The notes beneath the pieces were generated by a model. It did no database searches, was not told where the DNA came from, and saw only the letters and a program-made list of their open reading frames with translations. From Apoderus coryli (lineage: Eukaryota > Arthropoda > Insecta > Coleoptera > Attelabidae): 64,000 nt of DNA. Location: the NCBI GenBank assembly GCA_911728435.2, contig OU452200.1, positions 25,683,715 through 25,747,714 of the forward strand. Reading direction: 5' to 3'. Below, piece after piece: positions 38,100-48,218 of the stretch. The translations under genes were made by a program, and so were the position numbers. Every line of letters begins with the position of its first letter. Position 1 is the stretch's first letter.

Positions 38100-39000
38100 C
38101 ATTGTCCATTTCTTCCATTAGGTCTGGAGCTGAATCACTTTTAACTAGATTATTCCAACCTGTTTTCTGGCATTAAGTGTTCCAAATTCTTTATGATTTC
38201 TTGTTTCTTTGATTTCTGTATCCCACGTTTTGGAAGCGTTTGAGGCATGCTTTGAAGAATAAATTTCTTCTATAGAAAATCTAGGGATTTATAATCTTTT
38301 TGGTTGAAGTCGGTTTTGTATTCTAAGCATTTTGATCCCCTCGTAAAGCGTACCTCAACTATAGACCTTAACAAAAACCCATTCAGAGAATCATCGCTAT
38401 TTTTTCGGACTTGCCTTTTCTTTTTTTCCCATTTGTGAAAAACATTTACCTCCAGAACTTCCAGGCCATTTCTTGAAGAAGCAACTGAAGCCGTAAGATC
38501 GCTATAATCATATATATTACCAATCTTATTAATTTTGGTTTCGATATTTCCGTGAATACCATCAGCACTCATATGAGTCTGCGCTTTGGTCAGATAACGC
38601 AAAGTCACACAATCCGGTCTAGTTTCTTGATTTATGAACCAAACTAGCGAAGTGTGCAGGATCCAGTTTTTATTTTGTCCAGTACAATTATCTGCCCAAA
38701 TGACAAATGCTTTGACATCTCGTTCTTCCTGAAAGACTCTAAAAATAGCATCGACAATATTATGGCCGTCACGCCCTGCTAAACCCTCATGCCACAAAAA
38801 GTAAGGTTATGAAATTGTTTTTACAAAATTATAAGTTATTAAAAGACGGTAGTCTATACTTACTGATTTTTTAGACCCATGTCCACCATGGATCTTCCAC
38901 GACTCATAATTATTTGTAGGTTTTACAACGATATTAAAACAAAAAAATCAATCACGTGGCACACAACATAATAGTAACTTCCTTGAAGAGCAACTGACGA
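38100..39000 (-). pseudogene. DDE-like transposase fragment of unassigned insect family
   Basis: The minus-strand frame 38797-38270 (175 codons) reads LWHEGLAGRDGHNIVDAI, VKAFVIWADNCTGQNKNWIL and RYLTKAQTHMSADGIHGNIE. I recall this type as recurrent and uncharacterised in insect genomes; the D in WADNCTGQNKN looks like a catalytic Asp. After 38270 another frame continues with SMPQTLPKRGIQKSKKQEII and LEHLMPENRLE, so a frameshift breaks the gene. The upstream part near 38800-38950 is degenerate (WKIHGGHGS). The product would be a mobile-element protein; its exact superfamily is not claimed. Confidence 0.6.
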
Positions 39001-39575
39001 AACACAGTATCTTAAACATACTTAGTACAAAAATATGTGAAAAAAAATTAGCCTTAACCATACAAAACACAGTAGGATATTGTAGCGACATAGTCTTAAA
39101 GAAACTTAAACGCTTTTGATATGCGATAATTAGCTCATTATTATTAATCTCACTACTAAGCTGTGTCCCGATGTAACTACTTTAATGTTTCACCACTCTG
39201 CAATTAATCAAAAATAGTGTATCATCGCTCCCAACATATCCCCAAGGTCATCGTCCACTCTGTTTTTAAACGAATTCACCGTTGTCGCGATCACTGTTTC
39301 TTCCGGAAGTTTATTCCACGCATAGACCACTCTATTGGTTAACAAATTTCTTCCTCCCATTTTCAAGCAAATTTAGTTGAAATATACGCCATTTCCTATG
39401 TTTTATTTCAAAGAGTACTTAATAATCACGAGAATAAATTAATAGAATTTTTTTCTCAAAAACCATTTGACAAGACTTATATACAATTATCTAGAGAATC
39501 AAAATTGCTTAGCACTTTCTCATGGTTGTAGTATAAACATTCCACCAAAACAACTGTTATAATACCATTATGCTT
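39000..39575. other. No gene seen
   Basis: Non-coding. The stretch around 39230-39370 reads like degraded non-LTR sequence, but too little is left to call. Confidence 0.4.
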
Positions 39576-39585
39576 AGCAGTATCA

Positions 39586-39803
39586 TTGAACATTAACTAT
39601 AGACAAGAAGGTCCACTTGACGCAGAAAACGGCATCGACTCGTCGCATTCCCAGCTCGTTTCTGGCCCCGCTACTATATATACTATATCTATGTATACTA
39701 TAAGATACTATATACTATACTATAAGCGTGGCGAATTGCTTTATACCCATGTACATCAGACGTACCAACACGAGGAGAACTAACTGTTCCTTATTTTAAC
39801 TGT
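39586..39803 (+). mobile_element. 10-bp-TSD repeat family, copy 2 (uninterrupted, 218 bp)
   Basis: It runs from TTGAACATTAACTATAGACA to TTTTAACTGT. A GC-richer core (GGCATCGACTCGTCGCATTC) precedes an ATACTATA-rich middle and ACATCAGACGTACCAACACG. The flanks AGCAGTATCA and GGCAGTATTG agree at 7 of 10 positions. It serves as the empty-site reference for copies 1 and 3. Confidence 0.75.
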
Positions 39804-39813
39804 GGCAGTATTG

Positions 39814-40750
39814 TTAATATTCTTATTAAGAATTACTGGGCTACAGAAATGACCGTACACGAATATTAAATACGTATTTAAAATAGAAGTACCTACTCGA
39901 ATTTAATTTATTATCTCTTGACTTTATTTTTACAGTCGGAAAAGTAGATTTTCCATTTATATATTTTTTATTTAAAGTTAGTCTACCACTGACACCCACT
40001 ATTAATAAACAAATAATAGAATATTCTGACAGTCCCCAAATATAACCAAAGTGTCATATTGACAGTTATTTTAACTGAAATACCCATTATACTATAATAC
40101 ATACGTAATTGTAAAAAATAAAACAGGTCTAGCCGGTGATGATATTTTTTTTTTTTTATTTTTTTTTACTTTATATTGACTTATATTTACTTAAATATGC
40201 CAGCTATAAAAAAACTCTCCAAATAAACATTGTAGAGATTTAAGTGCTCTATCATTTGATATGTAACATCGGTATTTTCTATTAATAATGAAAAAAATAT
40301 GATTTTTTTAAAACTTTGACATGCCGCCATTTTGAAATTAGCTCTCCGATTTCAATCGCCAACCAACTCACGCGATTCCATGACCTAGCCGATTTTTTAA
40401 CCCAATTTTGGTTCGATTGGTCAAAAAAAAGTTTTCTATATCCCATGTAGATAAATAAACTTTTGAACTGAGGTCATTTTTAGGATCCAGGGGTCATGAA
40501 ATGAAGGACTGCATAAAAAATTTTCAAAATTTCGGTTGTGTCGATCTCCTGAATAGTTAGATTTTTCTTAAAAATCTACTAAAAATGAAAAGCACTTTCT
40601 CATTCTTACTTTTAGATGAGAATAAAACAGCGGTTACAAATTTTCACTACTATATTTATACACACTACTAGTTTTATAAGCACTAATGTAATTAGACCGC
40701 GTGTTACATTGTAATAATGTAAACACACATCGACTGTTGGCAAATTTACT
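39814..40750. other. No gene seen
   Basis: AT-rich non-coding sequence with poly-T runs near 40148-40167. Confidence 0.6.
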
Positions 40751-40860
40751 TGTTCATGGCACAGTTTAAAAAGGAACAGTTAGTTCTCTTCGTGTCGGCA
40801 CGTCTAATGTACATGGGTAGAAAGCAATTCGCCGCGCTTATAGTAGTATCTTATAGTATA

Positions 40861-42494
40861 CAGGGTGTCCTACGGTGGTAACCCATTAGATTATTTCAGA
40901 AACTACTTCGAATTGAATTTTGAAAATTTCAGTGTCTATAGTGTTAAATATGCTCTACTCAAATAATATAATAGCAACGGCATAGCACTTCCGGTTATAC
41001 CGGAAGTTGATGGCAACTTTGTTATTTTAAATGAAACACCCTATATATTATTACATTTTTGGATTTTAAATAAGATTTCAGACATATTTCATGTATCATG
41101 TCCTATACCTAACGTCAGTCATTTTTGACTTATATCAAGATTTATGTCAAAATTGACAGTTTAGGGCTCCATAAGAATTCCGTTTTTCCTTGTAAATCAG
41201 TATTTAATAATTATTTTGCAGGTATTTTCTTATCAGGTGGGATCTTCTTTTTCGAATTGACAAGACATTTTCTGATTAGTTTATACAGGGTGGTCAAAAA
41301 ATTATATTGAAAACGGTTCAAGAAAAACAGTTGAAAGTCAATTTTTTCAAATGGAATGGGTATATTATTATTATTTTATCTTCCTTAACATTAAAAAATA
41401 ATGCAATTTTGTAATCGGTTATCACTTTCTAAAATGCATAGTTTTCGAAATATCGTCATTTTAAATTTTTCTGCAGCGCCTACCGTTGTCTCTCTGGAAG
41501 CTAGCTAATTAATTTAGTTAGCCATGAAATTATGGTCATTTTAACGTCAAAGTAAACGTAAAATTAATAAAAATGAAAAATACTTATTGAAGATTATAAA
41601 TTTATTATTAATTCATGGAGAATAAAATAAAGTGATTAATATCACCTGTAGAGTATTAAACGAGAGAAACCCCCATTTGCTAACGATGACTAGAGAAATT
41701 AGGAAGAATTTTGAGAAATCATTTAGAGCAGGTTGGGAGGTATACAAATCAAGTATTACAACGAACTAAGACTAAAATTTAAAAATACAGCAGAAATGAA
41801 CAGAAGATTAAACTTAATAAATTTTCAACTAAAAAAAGTTAATCAACTAACGATACAAAAATAATTTAATTGTTCGATATGACCCCCATTTAAAATGACG
41901 ATATTTCGAAAACTATACATTTTAGAAAATGATAACCTATTACAAAATTGCATTATTTTTTAATGCTACGGAAGATAAAATAATAATAATATACCCATGC
42001 CATTGGAAAAAATTGACTTTCAACTGTTTTTCTTGAACCGTTTTCAATATAATTTTTTGACCACCCTGTATAAACTAATCAGAAAATGTCTTGTCAATTC
42101 GAAAAAGAAGATCCCACCTGATAAAAAAATACCTGCAAAATAATTATTAAATACTGATTTACAAGGAAAAAACGGAATTCTTATGGAGCCCTAAACTGTC
42201 AATTTTGAAATAAATCTTGATATAAGTCAAAAATGACTAACGTTAGGTATAGGACATGATACATGAAATATGTCTGAAATCTTATTTAGAATCCAAAAAT
42301 GTAATAATATATAGGGTGTTTTATTTAAAATAACAAAGTTGCCATCAACTTCCGGTATAACCGGAAGTGCTATGCCGTTGCTATTATATTATTTGAGTAC
42401 AGCATATTTAACAATATAGACACTGAAATTTTCAAAATTCAATTCGAAGTAGTTTCTGAAATAATCTAATGGGTTACCACCGTAGGACACCCTG
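40861..42494. mobile_element. Long palindromic (foldback) element 1, arms about 605 bp
   Basis: TA at 40859-40860 and 42495-42496; termini CAGGGTGTCCTACGGTGGTA and its inverse. Arms 40861-41467 and 41892-42494 are over 90 percent identical by eye. Within the arms a second pair of ends, TA-CAGGGTGGTCAAAA at 41286 and the inverse at 42068, marks an inner element (separate entry). The outer 423-bp arms (to 41283 and from 42071) are perfectly symmetric about the TA that the inner element occupies. No outer coding capacity. Confidence 0.88.
41286..42068 (+). mobile_element. Inner mariner-like element at the axis of palindrome 1
   Basis: TA-flanked, 783 bp, TIRs about 180 bp starting CAGGGTGGTCAAAAAATTAT. 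The 424-bp centre carries a plus-strand scrap TREIRKNFEKSFRAGWEVYK resembling the extreme C-terminus of insect mariner-like transposases, so it is a deletion derivative. Confidence 0.7.
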
Positions 42495-42601
42495 TATATA
42501 TAGTAGCGGGACCAGAAACGAGCTGGGAATGCGACGAGTCGATGCCGTTTTCAGCGTCAAGTTGACCTTCTTGTCTATAGTTAATATTCGATGTTCATGG
42601 C

Positions 42602-43141
42602 TTGTCTAAAGAAGGCTGTGGTTATGACTCTTGTTCGTGACGTCACAAATTAAGCATTTTGTCCTATTTAGAGGCAACGTAAAAAAATATTACGCTGGTA
42701 GAAGTGTTATTGTGTAGTTTCGTATTTATATACGTACCTAAGTTGCAATAGGATGTAATGGAGTTGATACTTCTTGTCCGGCAATTGTTTGTGAACTTTG
42801 TTTCACCGGGCATATTGCCTGCTCACACTAGATGTCACGACATGCATCTTGTTGTCATATTTTATCTCGTGCCAGTAGCTCTTCGGAAATGTTGTGGATC
42901 AATGAAACAGCCCCTCTGGTGAAACCAAGGTAGTGTGATGCAAATTTCCAACATACTCGTAACTTAAAGTTTTGTTACATTATGTAACAAGCACTTCGTA
43001 AACATACGTATATTTAAACATATTTTACAATGTTTGATACTTTTGTTGTGTTTGAATATCGCAGGTAGTACACCTAACCACTTGCTTGTATATTATTCAA
43101 CAAGAAACAAACTATTACATAAATCATTGTAACAGAAAGAA
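42602..43141. other. No gene seen
   Basis: Non-coding spacer between repeat copies. Confidence 0.55.
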
Positions 43142-43190
43142 GGTATTAGCATCGAATATTAACTATAGATTTTAAACTGTGGTATTAGCA
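43142..43190 (+). mobile_element. 10-bp-TSD repeat family, copy 4: 29-bp ends-only copy
   Basis: Perfect duplications GGTATTAGCA at 43142-43151 and 43181-43190 enclose only 29 bp. These consist of the family's 5' end (TCGAATATTAACTATAGA) fused to its 3' end (TTTTAAACTGT). Confidence 0.8.
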
Positions 43191-43714
43191 AAGATTAATG
43201 TACAATTAATGTTTGGTATTAGTAACAATACTGATATTTTATATTTACTTTATGCTCATGTATGTAATTTGTAATGTTCGGACTGTCATATTTTATTGTA
43301 GTTTTGGGAAAAGGGAAATATAGCCACGATATATTGGTGACTTTGAATAAAGTATTCAGACTTTCACTTTTCCTTACTATCTACTATGCGTAATGTATCA
43401 TATGGCAGGAATGAATTAAATATAAATATACAGGGTGATTAGTTACAATATACTTCAGCAAACGTACAAGCAAGCATGTGTTTTTCGTCGCTCGTATATT
43501 TCAACTGAGTTTTGTGCTTAAATCTTTATCAATATAATTGAATTTTATATAAGAATTTACGTAAAAATGTGCGCTTTTCGGTGAAAACATTGATTAATCT
43601 TTTGCGACTGAGAAAGTGTGTTAAATTTGATTGGTAAATATTCCAATATAATTAATAAAATAATAATTCTGATAAAGGTGTAAAATTCACTTATCAGTTT
43701 TGTATACCTATCTA
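43191..43714. other. No gene seen
   Basis: Contains a mobile-element-like end TACAGGGTGATTAGTTA at about 43429 with no partner found. Confidence 0.45.
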
Positions 43715-43808
43715 CCGTGGGTGTATCGCGATATAGTTCTCGACAGCTGGACAGGTGCGGCTTTGGGGATTTTTTCTTCTATTTTCTTTTGTTTGTTCTT
43801 TTTGAACA

Positions 43809-44747
43809 ATGTTGTGCAAAGTCTGTAATGGTGCCATTCAAAGAAACTCTCCATCAATTAAGTGTTCCACCTGCCATGACTGGCTTCACAAGAAGTGCTG
43901 TGGTCTGTCTCCTGATGAATTCTCAAAAATTGAAGTTGCGATTAAGAAAAATAAACAGAAGTGGCACTGTAACATCTGCACGGCCAACTCATCTGTTCTT
44001 GGTGCGGATGAGGATCTTATCGCACAAGACGACATAGAAACTGTTAATATAAAAAGCATGGAAGCCTTGTTGGACAAGTATTTGAAACCTTTTCGAATTG
44101 AACTGGATGAGCGTATTGACTCCATTCAGGAGAAGCTCGATAGGCTTGTTGCCGAAAATATAAGTTTGAGGGAGGAAAACAATATTTTGCATTCTAAATT
44201 AGATAAACTTCAGACGGAAGTTAACGCATTAAGATCGAGAGAGACAACCTTGAACGATTCAAATGTTGAAAGTGTATTAACAGAAATACATGAACGCCAG
44301 AAACGACAGAAAAATGTAATGGTCTTTGGCCTTGATGAGTCTGAGTCCGATGGTTCGGGGGACAGAGTGGAGCACGATTCGCAGATGGTGAATAGGATTA
44401 TTGCCTTGGTGTGTTCTAACTCACCAAGCACTGCTACATTTTCGAAGACTTTTCGAGTGGGTCGAGCGGGTGGTCACCGGCCGCGTCCGTTAAAGGTCGT
44501 CATGTCATCTATGACGGATGCCAATGTTCTCCTTCGCGGATGGAACAAGATTAGGAATGACATTGCATTTCGACGTGTAGTTGTGAGCTCCGATCGTACA
44601 AAGTGTCAGGCTGAAGAGTACAAAAAAATCAAACATGAGCTGCACGAGCGTACTGTCAATGGTGAAAATAACCTTAAGATAAAATACATCAATGGCATAC
44701 CCAAGATTATTTCAACGACTTTAAACCGCCAGCTCCCAACAGTTTAG
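43809..44747 (+). CDS. Non-LTR ORF1: PHD finger, coiled coil, nucleic-acid-binding C-terminal domain
   Basis: 312 residues, intact. Residues 3-57 fit a C4HC3 PHD finger: C3, C6, C19, C22, H27, C30, C54, C57, with the characteristic W52 just before the last Cys pair. About 90-140 is a coiled coil (ERIDSIQEKLDRL, ENISLREENNIL), probably for trimerisation. From about 160 on, KNVMVFGLDESESD and later FRVGRAGGHRPRPLKVVM resemble the RRM/C-terminal chaperone region of ORF1 proteins. PHD fingers are known in ORF1 of CR1-group elements. The product should form RNPs with the element RNA. ATG 43809 is chosen because the finger begins at once. ORF2 follows in the -1 frame. Confidence 0.9.
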   Translation: MLCKVCNGAIQRNSPSIKCSTCHDWLHKKCCGLSPDEFSKIEVAIKKNKQKWHCNICTANSSVLGADEDLIAQDDIETVNIKSMEALLDKYLKPFRIELDERIDSIQEKLDRLVAENISLREENNILHSKLDKLQTEVNALRSRETTLNDSNVESVLTEIHERQKRQKNVMVFGLDESESDGSGDRVEHDSQMVNRIIALVCSNSPSTATFSKTFRVGRAGGHRPRPLKVVMSSMTDANVLLRGWNKIRNDIAFRRVVVSSDRTKCQAEEYKKIKHELHERTVNGENNLKIKYINGIPKIISTTLNRQLPTV

Positions 44748-47557
44748 ACTACTTCAGCTGCGTCTATCAAAATGTTAGAGGACTGAATTCAAAACTGGAC
44801 ACTTTCTACTGTTCTGCGAGTGATTGTGAGAATGATATTGTGGTGTTAACGGAAACATGGTTAAACTCTAACGTAAATAATAGTGAGCTTTTTGACGATA
44901 ATTATTTTGTATACCGCAAAGATCGTAATTTTTTGGATACGGGCCTGTCTACTGGTGGTGGTGTACTGATAGCAGTAAAGAATTCTTTTAAAGTTGAAAT
45001 AATAAATATTGATTTCGTGCACCAAATTTTTGTTATGATAGACTGTTTATTGCTAAAATGTACATACAATTACTTTTCTTTTTATATCATGGCATTGTAT
45101 ATTCCTCCATCAGTATCATTTGAAGTCTTTGAGCAGTTGTTTGAGTCTTTCGAACAGCTAGAACGATTGTATAATAGTAGAGTGGTGATCTTGGGCGACT
45201 TTAATATACCTACATATATTAATGTTAACAATAATGATAGACATTGTGTTTGTATAAATAATTTTTGCAATTTCTTTAATTTTAAACAATTTAATAATGT
45301 CTTAAATTGTAATAATAGACTGCTTGACTTGGTCTTGTCTAGCACTGAATGTGATGTAACTCATTATGATACACCTTTTGTTCTTGAAGACAGTCACCAT
45401 CCCGCATTATATGTTAGACTCTACAGCTCTGTCTCTAAATCTGCTTGTTTTCCACTTAACTGTTCACGGAAACCATATAATTTTAAAAAGGCTGATTTCA
45501 TTTCTTTGTATGACTCAATTCTTGCTACAGATTGGTCGTATTTGGAACTATGCATTGATGTTGACGATGCTGTTGGAAGCTTCTATAAGAGACTCTATGC
45601 ATTATTTGATTTGCACGTACCTAAATTTCAAAATTATGCAAGATCATTTCCGGCTTGGTTCACTCCTGATATAATATCTAATATTAAGCAAAAGGATAAA
45701 AATTTTAATAAATTCAAGAGAACTCATGATAATAGATATTATGCAGAGTTTAAGAGACTCCGGAGTAATTAAGTCTGACATTAGGATTTCTTATCGCAAT
45801 TATATGCAGAATATTCAGGATGCTTTAAGAACTGATCCCAGGGGATTTTGGTCATATTTCCACCAGCGTACTGGGTCATCTAGGATTCCTAATGTAATGC
45901 ACTATGGTGGCAGAACATGTGATCAGCCTGCGACGGTTTTGGATGCATTTAGTGACTATTTCGAGAGTGTTTTCTTACCATCATCTGCTATGTCAGCGGA
46001 CAGTACCGTCCACTCTATAGTAAACACTACCACGCATGTTAACGCTATCACATCGGATGATATAATGGCTGCTCGCCGAAGAATGAAGAATAAGATGACG
46101 GCGGGTCCCGATCTGGTGCCTTCTTTTCTGGTCAGGGATTGTATTGGAGCTTTTGTGGAGCCTTTGGAACTCATTTTTAACTTAATTTTGAAGACACAAA
46201 AATACCCTGATGTATGGAAGCGGGCGAGGGTTGTTCCTGTTTTTAAATCAGGAGATAAGTGTGAGATAACCAATTATCGCCCCGTGTCTATTCTGTCGAA
46301 TTTCTCAAAGATATTTGAAACAATTTTATATGCGCGTATTTATAATAATCTGTGTTTCAACATGGATTTTTGAATCATAGATCTACAATTACCAATCTTA
46401 CACACATTACACAAGAGATATCGGAAACTTTGGATTGTGGTGGTCAAATGGATGTGGTATACACGGATTTTTCGAAGGCGTTTGACAGAATGGATCAAGG
46501 TGTGTTGGTTAACAAGTTAAATCAATTTGGGTTCTCGAATGCCTTGCTTAGACTAATAGTGTCTTACTTGAGTGGCCGCAGTCAATTTGTTTATTATAGC
46601 GGACATACATCCAAAGACTATACAATGACATCAGGGGTTCCGCAGGGCTCCAATTTGGGTCCCCTGCTTTTTCTTTTATTTATCAATGACCTAGTCGAAA
46701 CTATTCAGGCAGGAAAGCTTTTGTTTGCTGATGATCTTAAAATTTTTAAACCTATTACAACTAGGTTGGATTGCTTGGCGTTGCAGAGCGATCTTAATAA
46801 CTTGTGCGACTGGTGTGACATAAACAAACTATCGCTAAATATAGCAAAGTGTAAATGCGTCACTTACTCTCGGAAGAAGAAATTCATTGTTAATTTATAT
46901 ACACTGAACGGCATTTGTTTGTCCCGATCAGACTTGGTTACTGACCTCGGAGTGATGTTCGATTCGAGACTCACATTTAATGAGCACATTGAAACCAAGA
47001 TTCGGGAAGCAAGTCGTATGTATGGCTTCTTAGTGCGAAGTTGTAAGGGATTTGTGAGTGTCGATGCTCTTATAGCCCTTTATTTTGCCTATGTTCGATC
47101 TAAATTAGAGTATGGATCTATCATTTGGTCCCCATTTTATTCATGTCATAAGCAGTCATTAGAAAAAATACAACGTAGATTTTTGAAATATTTGGTCTGG
47201 AAGCAGGATGGCGCTTATCCAACTCGAGGATACGATCAGGGATTTCTTTTAGCTCGATTTTCAATGCAGAGTCTTGAACTTCGTCGTGTTTTGGCATCTT
47301 TAATGTTTTTGTATAATATTCTCCATAACAAGGTGGATTGTTCTTATATTCTTTCAAAACTAAACTTTAATATTCCCAGAATTTCCACTAGAGACGATTG
47401 TTTGTTTAGATGTGAGCGTGCTAGGACTAATGTTCTCTTGAGATCCCCACTCTATGTAATGACTGTTAAATTTAATGAATTAAGTCACTGTTTTGATATA
47501 TTTTTTGATAGTTTTAGTAAATTAGAACGTGTTGTTCATGCTGTTTTGGAATTTTGA
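44748..47557 (+). CDS. Non-LTR ORF2: AP endonuclease plus reverse transcriptase (two frameshifts)
   Basis: Read in three pieces, about 44747-45760, 45760-46345 and 46352-47557, together about 930 residues. Endonuclease boxes: YQNVRGLNSKLDTF, VLTETWLN, VVILGDFNIP and a variant SDH box (EDSHHPALYV). RT boxes: MTAGPDLVPSFLV, YTDFSKAFDRMDQGVL, SGVPQGSNLGPLLF and the active site LLFADDLKIF, then the thumb block DLGVMFDSRLTFNEH. No in-frame ATG occurs at the start; the frame is open back into ORF1. Frameshifts lie near 45760 (after EFKRLRS) and near 46350 (before QHGFLNHRST). The product would nick the target and copy element RNA at the nick. Confidence 0.9.
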
Positions 47558-47814
47558 TGTTATTTTTCTTTTTTAAATTAAATCTAGAATTTAAGATATG
47601 AATGTAATAATAAGTTTTTGTATCTAGGAATTGTCCTGTAAAGGGATTTTGTAAATCTGTTGGGCAATAAAGCTATTATTATTATTATTAATATGATTTG
47701 AATTAACATTATTCTTAACATCTAATAACAAAATCGTTGAACTTGTAGCGATAACTATAGCATCGAAAATATACTACTATTTTTATATCTACGGTGACTA
47801 TAGTAACCTGTAAA

Positions 47815-47940
47815 AGGCTAGAACACCTTGGAAGGGTGATTCTAACACCCGACGAGGCAAGGAATTTAGCCCCCCCAGAGAAATCATCAACTTCATGAAA
47901 AGTGTGGGACAGCTGGGCATTTCATAGATTATAGAGTCAT
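47815..47940 (+). pseudogene. C-terminal tail of another RNase H-type non-LTR protein
   Basis: Short frames read RLEHLGRVILTPDEARN and REIINFMKSVGQLGI, resembling the last residues of RNase H-bearing non-LTR polyproteins. No RT is attached. Confidence 0.45.
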
Positions 47941-48218
47941 TCACAAAATATTTTCTGCAGGTCGAAGTGAGGAGAGGCCAAACCGCCTAAACGACTCCGA
48001 TAAAACAATCTACAATAGTAACTTGTGTTATCTCCTCCACTTCGGACGAAAGTATTTATGCGCCTAGGGTTGCTTCTAATTAAATTTTGGATGACATCTT
48101 GAGGAATTTGTTACATTCTAGGTGCAGGTAGGTATATATGTCGATTTAGAACCGAGTTTTTGGTAGCCATTGCATAGCTAATTGGTAACTGGAACTTGAT
48201 TAAGATAATCGATCGATT

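Larger units (their letters stand above)
40761..42591 (-). mobile_element. 10-bp-TSD repeat family, copy 3, split by a palindromic element
   Basis: Exact 10-bp duplications TGTTCATGGC at 40751-40760 and 42592-42601. Minus-strand sequence from 42591 matches copy 2 up to the ATACTATA-rich middle, is interrupted by 40861-42494, and resumes to ACAGTTTAAA (inverse of the 3' end) at 40761. Confidence 0.85.
43715..47695 (+). mobile_element. Near-complete CR1/Jockey-group non-LTR retrotransposon
   Basis: Two ORFs in the expected order, then a short 3' UTR (GGGCAATAAAGC) and an (ATT)n tail at about 47677-47694. The 5' boundary is approximate. Only two frameshifts break ORF2, so the insertion is young compared with the other non-LTR copies here. 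Both ORFs point rightward. Confidence 0.9.
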
